Source: Amoebophrya sp. A120
Taxonomy: Eukaryota > Sar > Dinophyceae > Syndiniales > Amoebophryaceae
NCBI GenBank assembly: GCA_905178155.1
Contig: CAJINV010000001.1
Coordinates: 15,314,142-15,378,141, forward strand
Direction: 5' to 3'
Length of the DNA stretch: 64,000 bases
Below are positions 54,501-64,000 of this stretch, piece after piece. Every line of letters starts with the position of its first letter. Within the stretch, counting starts at the first letter, position 1. The translations under genes were made by a program, and so were the position numbers. The notes under the pieces were generated by a model. That model worked only from the letters and a program-made list of their open reading frames with translations. It was not told where the DNA came from and ran no database searches.

Positions 54501-57259
54501 TTGAAGTGAGCAAGGCGCTGCGAAAGGAGTTGGCGAAGCACTACTGGCACGCGGTGGAGCAATTATCTTTGCTTGTGGGAGAGAATCAGATACAGAATTT
54601 AAATCGGGATTCTTTGCGGCGCCAAGCTTGGCTCCCAGTCGTCGATCGTGCCTCTGCCTCCGAGGACAGAAATGCTGTCAGGAGGGACGATGCACGGATA
54701 ACGGTGCTGGCGCAGCCAGATGGTGTGTACGCTAACTTGACAAACAAGGCCGGAGATTTGGCTGACCTTGACCGTGCGGGTAAAAGGTTTAGCTTAGCTC
54801 TCCATCCGCGTTTTACCGCAAATCCCAAACTAGCTTCGTTGTCCGGTATGCTGCGGGAAACGCTGTTAGCGAAACTGACATGCGAACACCTTCTAGGGTT
54901 GATGGAGCAGAGATTTGTCCCTGACCTGAATGACCCTGACGCGCCCGTGGTGAAGTTTCATCTGGGCCCGCCGGACGAGAAAACAAGATCGGAAAAAGAA
55001 GACGAAGAAGTAGAAGTCGACACATTAACAAACGCAGCAGCAGCGGCTGAAAATAAAGACAATTCTGCTGCAGCAGTTGCTGGCGATCTGAACAACGTCC
55101 AGCGTAGTGGAGAGCGCGAAGCAAAGCTCCTGCAGAGTGGCCACCTCTACCTACAGTGTGTGCGCGAAATCCTTATGCTACAGCTTGCGGCTGAGAAGGC
55201 AAACTCCTCCGGATCTTCTAGTGCTGCTGTCGAGCAGCCTGCGGGGCACGACGCTGCGAGGTCAGCTGTGGATGTCGTCCGTCGCCGTTTTCCGCTTGTG
55301 GATTCGTCTGGCTGCATCTGCCGTGCTGAGGACGGCATCGTGTTGCCTCCAAAAGAACTCAGCAGAGGTTGGTCTGATGCGCAGAAGGAACAGCGGTCAC
55401 GGGCGTTCGCGAATTTGCGGCACATACATCCTGAAGTCGTGAAGAAAATGGAGACAGTATGGTCAGGTTTCGCGAGGAGGCGGCTGAAACTCCACCCGGC
55501 TGAGGAATTTTGCAAATACCAGATCACTAGGATTCTCCCGGTGGCCTCGAACTCCCCGACGCACGCTTTCGCGGAGTTTCTGTCGTCGTATGAGCGGTTC
55601 GCTACACCTTTGGCAACACTGTGCCGCGGGTTGGAGCTTTCCGCATGCGCCATAGGCCTTGACACCACGAGGGTCGACTTCACTGCCTGCGATGAGCTAC
55701 GGAAAGGCTACAAGCTCACGCCTCCAACGACGAAAGCAGGTATCGCTGTTCCTCCGGGCAGCGGTGGGTCTAGTTCAAGTTCATCTAGCTCACGACCTTT
55801 GATGGTGCAGCCGCCAGCACAGGTAGTGGAGGAAGACCTGAACGACCAGGCCTTCGAGATCGCCTACGACGCTCCTGCACCTGAGACGGGCCGACAAGTT
55901 GAGAACTTTCGGCAAGTTTCCGTGATCCGGTCGCTACTCGAGCGCGTCCTCCAAGGCGAACCAGGACCCATGAAAAGTCTCTGTGATGTGATTGGGGAAG
56001 CTTACGGGTTTAGTTTTAGTGGCGACACGATTGGGAACAAATCGGATTTAGCGAGAATACTCATCAGACAGATCATCGAGGACAAATTCATGCACGTAGA
56101 ACGGAAAGACCCAAATGGTAATCCGCTTTCTGTACATGCAAGCCGCAGCGACAGGAGCGCACCAGGACCTTCTTCGTCCTCCTCTTCCGGCCGGCCGCAA
56201 CTCGGTGCGAACAGCAGCGCGTCAAGCCGTGATGTTGGTACTGGCGCTGCTACAGGGACTGACGTCGTGCTGGGTGCTCGGGACCATGATTCAAATTTTA
56301 ACGCGGCCGCCGCAGCAGAAACAGATGCACAACAAAACGCGCCGCTCTCCCCCTCCGGAATCGACGTTGCCATGGCCCCAGACGACGAACTCGGAGGTGA
56401 GAATGCGGATCATGGTTCGGAGGCGGATCGGGAATTTGAAGGCGCGCAACCGGAGTCGATGGAGGCCGACGATCGGCTCGGGAGGGATCAGGTGGCTCCG
56501 CAACACCAGTTTCCACGGGGTAGCAATAGAGGACCAGTACGGAGAATCAACAATGCACCTACCCGGCGGCCCCGCGTGCTGCACCTGTCTCCGACGGTGC
56601 TCCGGAGCGCTGGGCAGAGTAGGCAGCAAGCGGCAGAACTACGGGACCAAACCGGCGACGATTCCAGCGGTGATCACAAGACAGTCGAAGCTTTACTAAC
56701 GGTAGTGGAAGGGTTGCTCGGAACTACAAGGGCAGGAAATGGCGGAGAAAAGAACGATGCCACGGCTCGTCAGTGCGCTTCAAGTAGCATGTTGACAAGC
56801 AGGAACCTGCCACAGCGCCCCGACGGTGGAAAAGAGTCGGTGTCGGGAAAAATAGCAGCGGATACAACATCTCATGGCCCCGCCTCTGCCACGTCGTCCT
56901 CTTCTAGCAGCACCGGTGGGATGAACGTGCGCGGAAGCACCGCGCCTGCAGACCGGCAAGCTTTGACGCCGTCGCGGTGGCGAGATCTCATGAAGCGCGC
57001 CGACGCCGCATTGCAGTCGCTGTTGTTTTCAAATCCGACGACAGTACCTTCCAGTACCGGAAGGAGGTCAGGCGAATCATCAGCAGTCGTACAGGACGAG
57101 AGGGCGAACGGGTCAGAGGACCACGACGTGAATCATCGTGGTGCATCCTCAGCCCCGATAGTTCGTCGAGAACAAGATCAAAATGACGACCGCGCCAGCG
57201 GTAACCCGAAATCAAACTCGAACGATCAACATGACGGCAATATGAAAGACAGTGCTTGA
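42519..57259 (+). CDS. Giant sacsin-like HSP90-type ATPase protein with embedded U-box-like region (4798 aa)
   Basis: Exons 42519-43198, 43383-47922 and 48083-57259; both introns are GT-AG (184 and 160 bp) and keep frame. Residues ~10-400 form a sacsin-type GHKL unit: FLKKTLDSYPEGGQIVVEAF then QNAVDAKASE (N box), KIGQYGLGSRSFFHVADV (glycine loop), and after splice 1 FQGTIIRLPLR. A second unit begins near residue 1610: YTESGTGLVTVCNEA then IQNFDDAGAQ, FGVGLNVNYHVTDS, and after splice 2 RFFDPLHMYA and FRLPLR. Around residues 2486-2556 lies a U-box-like segment (TYDRGSVLQWVDQDG then HPLTRRPTS and NQAVKKIAESLHAMF). The C-terminal part is Ser/Ala-rich with long disordered linkers. No J-domain or HEPN region was recognised. 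Sacsin-type proteins act as protein-quality-control chaperones. Confidence 0.9.
50320..50531 (+). other. U-box-like domain within the sacsin-like protein
   Basis: The frame reads CLECSINMDFTPDPYFSIDD, then TYDRGSVLQWVDQDGRHPLT, then NQAVKKIAESLHAMFG. This follows the U-box pattern (P-hydrophobic-D-P, acquired TYDR, I/V-x-x-W, xPLTxxP, NxALKxxIE) without zinc ligands. Assigned by eye; an HMM score is needed. Confidence 0.7.
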
Positions 57260-58395
57260 TGAACTCTCAATTATGTTTGAAATTGAAAAGAGTTCTTGAA
57301 GGAGAAGGTGTTTCATCACATAGATGAAAGGTACTACGCTCAGTGAGCGTAGTCAACGAGATGACATGAAGATAGCAATTCGCTGACGCTGAAGTAAAGG
57401 AATACCAACATGCACTAGCACCAGGGTGAAAATACACCGATCACGGCCACGGTGCTTGTGCATGGTGCGAAGCTTGGTGTTGTTCTCGACTTTCGTTTTT
57501 TTGCGTTAAAGTTGGCAAATTAATATGTTCGTTCTACTTGGTTTTTTCTTCGTAGGAAACGTACGAAAATCGATGCTTAGTCCTCAGCCTCGTCTGATTC
57601 TGACACCAATTTTGTTTACGATAGTCAAACATGATCTTTTATATTCGTGTTCAATCATATATTGCGCATTCGCTACTTGAATATATCGCCCTCGTCATTG
57701 GAGTCGTGCTCCTGGCTCCGATTCGCTCCCGCGTGATTTCCTAAGCCATTCCGTTCTGATACGCGACGCGCAAAAATGGTGTGGAATTTCGTGTATGGTT
57801 TCGTTGATTCGTTCCTCATAATTCAGTCACTTCGTTGATGCTTATTCACCAGTATTACATCGTGATCGTGCAGTGCAGTTCGTACGCAAAAGTAGTTTTC
57901 TGCGTGTCAAAAAACGCAGGTATGATAGGTAGCTTTATTCGCCTTTGCTGTTTTTGCACATGCTGGTCGGTAGCTTTAGTCGCCTTTGCTGTTTTTGCAC
58001 AAGTAATCAAACTGGCCTCCTCTCTTCAGTGGTAAAAGTACCCCATTCCCACATGCATATACACCCATTCCCGATTAGATTTAGTATGTTAGTAGAATAT
58101 AGTTGTCTGCTATGAAGGAATAGTACGACTAGGGAGCCTGGAGCTCCACCTTGGCTTTCTCTTCACGACGCGCGTTGCCATGTAATTAACTGAACCTCTT
58201 GTCATTTGACATTCGCATGACGCACACTAGAAGTTTTCTTCTTTCCACTTCTCACGACACTGGGATATGTAAGTGTTAGGGTGAGTTGCGCAGCAAACAA
58301 TGCAATTGCCACATGCTGCTGCTGCATAAGGAATAAGTGATTCTCCCGCGGTCTACACAATACCTACATAGGGTTAGTGCGTGACCTGCTTGAGT
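57260..58395. other. Intergenic, no supported gene
   Basis: AT-rich 1.1-kb spacer with a two-copy repeat (57928-58001). No gene recognised. Confidence 0.45.
57928..58001. repeat. Two-copy tandem repeat, 33-bp unit
   Basis: A 33-bp unit beginning GGTAGCTTTATTCGCC occurs at 57928-57960 and again at 57969-58001 with one substitution. Confidence 0.8.
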
Positions 58396-61300
58396 ATGAT
58401 TATGATCCGTGGTCCGGTTCGTTCTATTCAGTCCGCTCAGTCGTGTTGGGATCTGCTTGGTGCCACTTCGTTGCTAAATTTTGACGAGCTGGCCAAACGC
58501 AATGCTAGACCGCGTCCCGCGTCACTCAGCTTTGGATCGTGGCGTGCAGTGATATTTTTGGTATTTCTTTCGCAGACCCGCCTGCGATGGACCGCGAAGA
58601 TTCCGGATGGAGGACCAGCTATTTACGCAGTCCGTGCACTGCAACGACAAAGTGGGCAGACGCGTATCACAGGAACAGGGAGTAGCAGGCCGGCACCAGG
58701 TGCGGTGTTTTGGAAGAGGACTGGCACAGACGAGGAGCAAGGGGGCGACCAAGAAGAGTCAGCTAGGAACGATGCGAACCGAATACGCCTCGTCAAGGAA
58801 GGCGAGGGCGACAGTAGTATCAGCGATAGCGACACGAGCACGGCGAGCAGCGCCCTTTCGGAAATAGACAACGTTGACGGGCGGAGCGGTCGTAAGCGAG
58901 CAGCAGGACGAGGAAGTAGAGGCGGTGCACCGAGACAGGAAAAGAACGATCGAGGAGCCAAGGACGACAACATCAACAGTGTTGTCGAACTGGCACGCAG
59001 CACACATAGACAAAGAAAAACAGAACTAAGATCGGGGGGGAATGTAGCAGTGAAGACGGAACTTCAGGCAACGAATGATAAAAATCAGCCATACGGTGGT
59101 ATTCCTGAAGGATGCAGGAAAGTAGATAGCAGCACGGGGCGCTGCCGCAGTGAAACTTCCATTTCGCTCGGGGGCGTAGGGCAACAAGTTAGTGACAACC
59201 AGCGTTTCCTGTTCGTAAAGCGGATGATTGGCTCAATGGATAATGGTCGCAAGTTTCGTTACAAGTGCGGTGGCAGCGATGAAGAGATCGACCTTAGCAC
59301 TGGAGAAATGTGGGATCACTTCTTGGTCGAGAAAAAACCGGGAAAGAAATCTTGGGGTGTCTGGACAGGGGGCGGAGAGGTGTACTTTCATGGTTTGCAG
59401 TGCACGAATATTAAGTTCGGTCTCTCTGGGTATTCGAGTCTGGGTTGCTACAAAGCCGATTCCAATGCTCTCGTTGGGAACGTGGAAAAGGAGCCGGTAA
59501 GGCATCGCAGTGTGCGCGAGTGTGCCTTCGAATGCAGGGCCTTCGAGTATTTCGCCCTCAAGGCCGGTAAAGAGTGCTGGTGCACAGACGACAAGGGCTT
59601 CCAAGCGGCGGAGAAGCAGGAGGACACACATTGCGCCTCCGCCTGCCTAGAACCCATGCAGCCAGACGACGGGTGGGATAAGCTGAACAACAATCCGTGT
59701 GGAGGTGACGAGGTATTCAGCTTTTACCAACCTGGTTTTGGAAGCAGCTCCGAACAACTGGATAAGGGCGAGACGTGCACACTGCTGGAGCGCGAGGGTG
59801 AGAAATGTAGGGGTGCCACTTACATCAAGCTGGCAAATGATGCAGAAGGACTCAAGAACGACGCAAATCGGGTCATTGTCCGCAAGGGACAGCAGGGAGT
59901 CGTTGATCCGATGCTGCGGATGATCAACAAAAGAGATCTCGGTAGCCTGGTAAGCGCCGAGCTCCAAAAGGAGCGCGCGGGGAAGAAGATGTTTTGGCAG
60001 TGCGGCGAGTATGCGGACAGCGGATGGACGCATGAGCTGAACCCCCAGTCATGGTTCGATCACATCCAAGTTCGATATTTTTCGGACGGGACGGTGGACC
60101 TGCGCGCGATGCGCTGCGACGATCCAAGGCAGGTTAGCTTCGGTGGGAAGGTCGAAGACAAAAACGAGAAGAGAGTTGTGGCGGGCGGGTACCAATACCT
60201 AGGGTGCTATAATGACCAGGAAAGTCCTCGCGCCATGGAGCGCCTGGTGAGTAAGAAGCGCAGTATCCGCGAGTGCGCCTGGGAGTGCCAAAATTACAAG
60301 TACTTCGGGCTCCAGGCGAGGACCGAGTGCTGGTGCGGCAACGACGAGGAGAGTTTCAAGCAGCACGGTAAGGCGGAGGAAGATCAGTGTCACAGCGGCT
60401 TTGATGAAAACCCACCAGAAAAGTACGCATTTCCTTTCAAGGAAACCCAAGCGAGCGAAAACTGCCTCAACGCCATCGGTTCGTGGTATGATTTCGCGGA
60501 CCGCGGTTTGAATCACTCCTGTGGCGGCGATTTTCGCATGTCCGTGTACAAGCGTGGGATGCATCCTGCCGACCTCGGCGAAGACTGCAAAGAGCTCGAA
60601 GACACCGTCGAGAAGTGCCGGAACGTGCCTTCGATCAAGTTTGGCGGGGTGGAAATTCGCAAGAACACTCAGCGGGTCTTGCGGAAGAATGCGTTGAGGG
60701 ACGTGAACCTGAACAACGATCCAACGCCGGGCATGGACCTCGAAGGCATCGTGCACTGCGTCGGGAACGGCGAAGACGCCAAGCACCGCATCCGCATGCG
60801 GCCTCACGGTTGGTGGGATCACGTTGGCATCACTTTTCTGGACGAGGACGGGGAGATCCGGCTGCGGGCCCTGCAGTGCGAGCGAAAGAACACACCGGGC
60901 TACACGCCGCTGGGCTGCTACAACGCGAAGGACTCCTCCTCGGGTGCGGGGCTGCCAGACACACTCGTTCTTCCCGGAAACCCGCTGCCGTACGCGCCGA
61001 AGCTGTCAATCCGGGAATGCGCGTACGAGTGCAGGGGCAACCCGTTTTTCGCCATGTTGAACGGCGGCGAGTGCCGGTGTGTGGCCGAAAAGGCGTCGTA
61101 CGAAAAGTTAGGACGGGTGGAAGATCCGGCTAAGTGTGCGGTTGAGTGCGAAACAAAAGCCAGGAACAGTAACTGGCACCTGGCGGACCGGAGTTTGGGC
61201 GCCTTTTGCGGCGGGGAAAACGCAAACGCCGTTTTCCACCACGGGTGGCCGGAAGTGGAGGTCGCTGGGTGTGAGCACTACGGCGATGCGGACACCTCGG

Positions 61301-64000
61301 AGATGTGCAGGCAAGAAAATGAGGTCAAGTTTCGGGTCAGTCCCTGCAACGAGCAACCAGGAGACTTGTGCGACACGTGGATTCACAAGGGCTCCACGCG
61401 GTTCTTGTGGCTGGAGACCGATTTGCACGGTATGAAAGCGGACGAGAAGCAGGAACTGTGGTGCGGCGATGGAGTTGAGCGCCCCAGGTTGAATCCGACC
61501 AGCAATGGTATTGGTCTCGGCGCCTCGAAACTTCCGTGGGACAGGCTGCACATCGAGTACACGGCGAATTCCGAGGTGAAATTCAAGGCCTACCAGTGTT
61601 ACAAGCCCGAGGTGCACAGATACCGTCTCGTGGGGTGCTACAAGCGGGACGACAAGACACCTATCGAGGAAACGCTCGTTCGCGGCCGGCGGTCCATTCG
61701 CGAGTGCTCTTTCGAATGCTTTGACCCGAACAAGGGCAATAGCAACGAGTTTGCCCTGCAGAACGGCGGCGACTGCTACTGCGGCCCCCCTGGCAAGAGC
61801 TCGCCGTATACAACGAGCTCGTACGAAAAGGTGGACGACGTGAATTTGTGCAAGAGTGAGACGCGCCCCTGCATCGGGTCCGACAACTACGATCGGGAGG
61901 TAAACAATACCTGTGGATCGTTGCAATATATCTCGGTGTACCAGAAAGGCTGGCCTGCGGGAGATATCCACATGGACGTTCTCGAAGGAACGACTTCCGC
62001 AAAAGAGGACAAGGTGGAAGAAAACAGTCAAGGGAGTAGCCTTCACAAAGCAGTTCTTGGGAGGTGCACCCCGCTGACCGACGCTACGACCAAAGAAGCG
62101 TGTCGCAGTGAGCGGGAGGTGTCGATCGGGGCCAGCAGGGATAATCCGGACAACACGAACTTCTACCTGCGCAAGGGCATGACCCGGTGGGTGACGAAGC
62201 GGCACTTGAAGTCGGGATACGACCCAGAGAAGGACCCGTGGGAGGCCAAGCTGTGGTGCGGAGACGACGAGTTGGGGCCCGTCTTGGATCCCTCACTCTA
62301 CAAAGATATGCGGCACTCGAAGCAGTGGTTCGATCATATCAAGATCGGGTACAGCACTGACTCAGGTAAGGTGGAACTCACTCCGGTTCAGTGCGACCCC
62401 GGCGGCTATAGGCTTTTGGGCTGCTACAAGGACAATGAGGATGACCGAATCTTGTTGGGACTGCAGCCGGCTCTCTCCGTGGGCCCGTACTCTCTGCGCG
62501 AGTGCGCCTTCATTTGCAAAACCGGGAACGTGCAGCAGCGAGCGTTCGACCTCTTCGGGCTGCAGGACGGCAACCGGTGTTTCTGCGGTGTGCGCGAGGA
62601 GCACGACTACACCCGGTTTGGGCCAGTAAGTGGGGAAAACGCGTGCAGCACCGAGTGCATGTACATCGACCCCTACGACCAGTCGGTCGGGAACACCTGT
62701 GGTGGCCACCTTCAAATGTCGGTCTATGAGTTTGGGTGGCCGCTGCAGGAGCTGGGGTCGGAGAGCAACGAGTGCCGCGAGCTGACCGACGGCGCGACAA
62801 TGGAGCGGTGCGCCTCGCGGCTCTGGGTGGCCTTCGGAAACGCTAACGGAAAGCAGGAAGGGAGCAAACGCGGCACAATCAAGTACGCGCGCAAGGAGAT
62901 GAGGCGCACTTTCGTGAAGCGCGAGCTGGGGATGCTCGAGAACGAAGCGGGAGCGGTTCTGTACATGGGCTGCGGCACTGGAACGGGACAAGAAGGAGAA
63001 TTCCACAAAGACGGCCAGCACAACAAAAACGATATCATGAGGGTCCGTATGAACCCGGGAGATAAAGCGGGGGGGTTGAATCCGGCGAATTGGGTGCACT
63101 CGAATGTGTGGTACGACCACGTCATTGTGGACTACAAAACCGGGGGCGGCAAAGTGAACTTCACGCCCCTGCAGTGCGATCCTGGTGGCTACGAATACCT
63201 CGGCTGCTTCCAGGACCAGCGGGAGGATCCAGCAATGGGTGCCGACCATCCCGCCGTCACCAAGCCCCGCAGCGTGCGCGAGTGCGCCCACGACTGCCGG
63301 AAATATCTGCACTTTGCGCTTCGAAACCAGGATGAGTGCATCTGCGGGGGTGGCCTGAAGTCCTCCGCCGCTCCTGCCGCGTCTTCGTCTTTCCTTGACG
63401 AGGCAAGATCAAGAAAGAAGGCCACCATCACACATATGGTGGCAGAGCACGACAACCCAGCATTGGGCCGCGTCAGTCCGGGGCTGAAAAGCGATGACGT
63501 GGAGGATAAGTACGAGGAACCCGACGTTAACCCGCCAAGCTACGCCCGCCACGGGCCGGCCAAGCGGTCGGACTGCAGCAGCCCCTGCCTGGCTTCTGTG
63601 GGCGACGACTATGACCAAAGCGTGGGCAACATGTGCGGAGCCACGGACGGCGACAAAACCGTGACGCGAATCTCGGTGTACAAGTACGGGTGGCCGATGG
63701 CCGGACAGGACGGGTGCCTCAACCTACTGAACGAGACGCAGAAGGAGGGCGGCAGCACGATTTCCGCGGACGAAACCATGGAGCGGTGCCGAGGAGAGTA
63801 TGCCGTGCAGTTCGGCCGCGTGGATTCAGGCGCGGACGAGGAGACGAAAAAGAAAGAAAGGGCCGCGCTCCCCTGGATCCGCAAGGGCATGAAGCGGACG
63901 TTCGTAAAGCGCGAGCTCGGCGGGTTTACCGACGAAGGCTACCTGTTTTGCGGCAACGACGAGCTTCGCATGAAAATGCACCCAGAGATCAAGGGCGCCA
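58396..64000 (+). CDS. Membrane-anchored multi-WSC-domain protein (partial, 3' end outside window)
   Basis: One unbroken frame of at least 1868 codons from ATG 58396 (58402 is an alternative) to the window edge. A hydrophobic segment (SWRAVIFLVFLS, about residue 53) suggests a signal anchor. Six WSC domains start near 59424, 60187, 60898, 61618, 62404 and 63187, each with GYxxLGCYxD-like opening, S(I/V)RECAxEC, F(A/G)LxxGxEC-C and a closing CGG...SVY. WSC domains are Cys-rich carbohydrate-binding units. Between them lies a second repeated unit: C-L...MERC...V-FG, then IRKGMKRTFVKREL, L-CG-DE, W(F/W)DH and LQCDPGGY. The pair forms a module of about 240-260 residues. The protein likely binds glycans at the surface or in secreted matrix (inference). 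Confidence 0.88.
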   Translation, partial: MIMIRGPVRSIQSAQSCWDLLGATSLLNFDELAKRNARPRPASLSFGSWRAVIFLVFLSQTRLRWTAKIPDGGPAIYAVRALQRQSGQTRITGTGSSRPAPGAVFWKRTGTDEEQGGDQEESARNDANRIRLVKEGEGDSSISDSDTSTASSALSEIDNVDGRSGRKRAAGRGSRGGAPRQEKNDRGAKDDNINSVVELARSTHRQRKTELRSGGNVAVKTELQATNDKNQPYGGIPEGCRKVDSSTGRCRSETSISLGGVGQQVSDNQRFLFVKRMIGSMDNGRKFRYKCGGSDEEIDLSTGEMWDHFLVEKKPGKKSWGVWTGGGEVYFHGLQCTNIKFGLSGYSSLGCYKADSNALVGNVEKEPVRHRSVRECAFECRAFEYFALKAGKECWCTDDKGFQAAEKQEDTHCASACLEPMQPDDGWDKLNNNPCGGDEVFSFYQPGFGSSSEQLDKGETCTLLEREGEKCRGATYIKLANDAEGLKNDANRVIVRKGQQGVVDPMLRMINKRDLGSLVSAELQKERAGKKMFWQCGEYADSGWTHELNPQSWFDHIQVRYFSDGTVDLRAMRCDDPRQVSFGGKVEDKNEKRVVAGGYQYLGCYNDQESPRAMERLVSKKRSIRECAWECQNYKYFGLQARTECWCGNDEESFKQHGKAEEDQCHSGFDENPPEKYAFPFKETQASENCLNAIGSWYDFADRGLNHSCGGDFRMSVYKRGMHPADLGEDCKELEDTVEKCRNVPSIKFGGVEIRKNTQRVLRKNALRDVNLNNDPTPGMDLEGIVHCVGNGEDAKHRIRMRPHGWWDHVGITFLDEDGEIRLRALQCERKNTPGYTPLGCYNAKDSSSGAGLPDTLVLPGNPLPYAPKLSIRECAYECRGNPFFAMLNGGECRCVAEKASYEKLGRVEDPAKCAVECETKARNSNWHLADRSLGAFCGGENANAVFHHGWPEVEVAGCEHYGDADTSEMCRQENEVKFRVSPCNEQPGDLCDTWIHKGSTRFLWLETDLHGMKADEKQELWCGDGVERPRLNPTSNGIGLGASKLPWDRLHIEYTANSEVKFKAYQCYKPEVHRYRLVGCYKRDDKTPIEETLVRGRRSIRECSFECFDPNKGNSNEFALQNGGDCYCGPPGKSSPYTTSSYEKVDDVNLCKSETRPCIGSDNYDREVNNTCGSLQYISVYQKGWPAGDIHMDVLEGTTSAKEDKVEENSQGSSLHKAVLGRCTPLTDATTKEACRSEREVSIGASRDNPDNTNFYLRKGMTRWVTKRHLKSGYDPEKDPWEAKLWCGDDELGPVLDPSLYKDMRHSKQWFDHIKIGYSTDSGKVELTPVQCDPGGYRLLGCYKDNEDDRILLGLQPALSVGPYSLRECAFICKTGNVQQRAFDLFGLQDGNRCFCGVREEHDYTRFGPVSGENACSTECMYIDPYDQSVGNTCGGHLQMSVYEFGWPLQELGSESNECRELTDGATMERCASRLWVAFGNANGKQEGSKRGTIKYARKEMRRTFVKRELGMLENEAGAVLYMGCGTGTGQEGEFHKDGQHNKNDIMRVRMNPGDKAGGLNPANWVHSNVWYDHVIVDYKTGGGKVNFTPLQCDPGGYEYLGCFQDQREDPAMGADHPAVTKPRSVRECAHDCRKYLHFALRNQDECICGGGLKSSAAPAASSSFLDEARSRKKATITHMVAEHDNPALGRVSPGLKSDDVEDKYEEPDVNPPSYARHGPAKRSDCSSPCLASVGDDYDQSVGNMCGATDGDKTVTRISVYKYGWPMAGQDGCLNLLNETQKEGGSTISADETMERCRGEYAVQFGRVDSGADEETKKKERAALPWIRKGMKRTFVKRELGGFTDEGYLFCGNDELRMKMHPEIKGA
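59424..63712 (+). repeat. Array of WSC plus spacer modules (six WSC copies)
   Basis: Six modules at intervals of about 710-790 bp. Copies are clearly related in protein but diverged in nucleotide sequence, so the array is old. The spacer unit with the KGMxRTFVKREL and WFDH motifs recurs with each WSC and is unknown to me as a named domain. Confidence 0.85.

Noticed and set aside
61108-62205. 365-codon minus-strand frame
   Set aside because: Antisense shadow of the WSC gene, whose + frame is continuous with clear domains.

Overview
This is nuclear DNA of a protist. The evidence points to a parasitic dinoflagellate of the Syndiniales (Amoebophrya-like), which is an inference and not proven. 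Reasons: every host gene I can support (12 of them) lies on the + strand, as in dinoflagellate one-directional gene arrays. Genes carry short GT-AG introns of about 140-310 bp. Many coding exons are also interrupted by a second kind of intron that looks like a DNA transposon. From memory, such 'introner elements' with non-canonical splice borders were described in Amoebophrya genomes.

The main result is a simple rule that fits 15 of these interruptions: 5-bp target duplication, then TAT...ATA with terminal inverted repeats, then the 5-bp duplication again. Eleven have identical duplications, two match 4/5 and two 3/5. Removing the element plus one copy of the duplication restores the reading frame, often inside a recognisable domain or repeat. 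The elements are 148-338 bp and fall into several families by inverted-repeat sequence. One lies in inverted orientation and has itself been hit by an 8.2-kb Ty1/copia-type LTR retrotransposon (16509-24699, minus strand, TSD CTGAG). That retrotransposon carries two further nested insertions, one of them a hAT-like 1.1-kb element with an 8-bp TSD.

Layout: 0.95-3.7 kb a secreted protein of unknown function; 4.4-7.4 kb an FkbM-type methyltransferase with a long N-terminal extension; 7.9-10.8 kb a THUMP/RlmL-type RNA methyltransferase, probably organellar; 11.3-14.3 kb a tandem pair of related two-exon genes; 15.5-29.3 kb a secreted, Cys-containing multidomain gene with an F5/8C (discoidin)-like region, broken by 11 introners and the retrotransposon and showing apparent frameshifts; 29.8-30.5 kb a small basic protein; 30.9-32.8 kb an unknown protein with a charged C-terminus; 33.2-33.8 kb an Mdm35/TRIAP1 twin-CX9C protein; 34.3-37.3 kb a membrane protein made of DDCDCILD repeats; 38.2-39.1 kb a probably acylated protein; 39.8-41.4 kb an RRM protein; 42.5-57.3 kb a 4798-residue sacsin-like chaperone with an embedded U-box-like region; and 58.4 kb to the end a membrane-anchored protein with six WSC domains that runs off the window.

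The genes do not form an obvious pathway. Several (15.5, 34.3 and 58.4 kb) are extracellular or surface proteins that could act at the host-parasite interface, which is inference.
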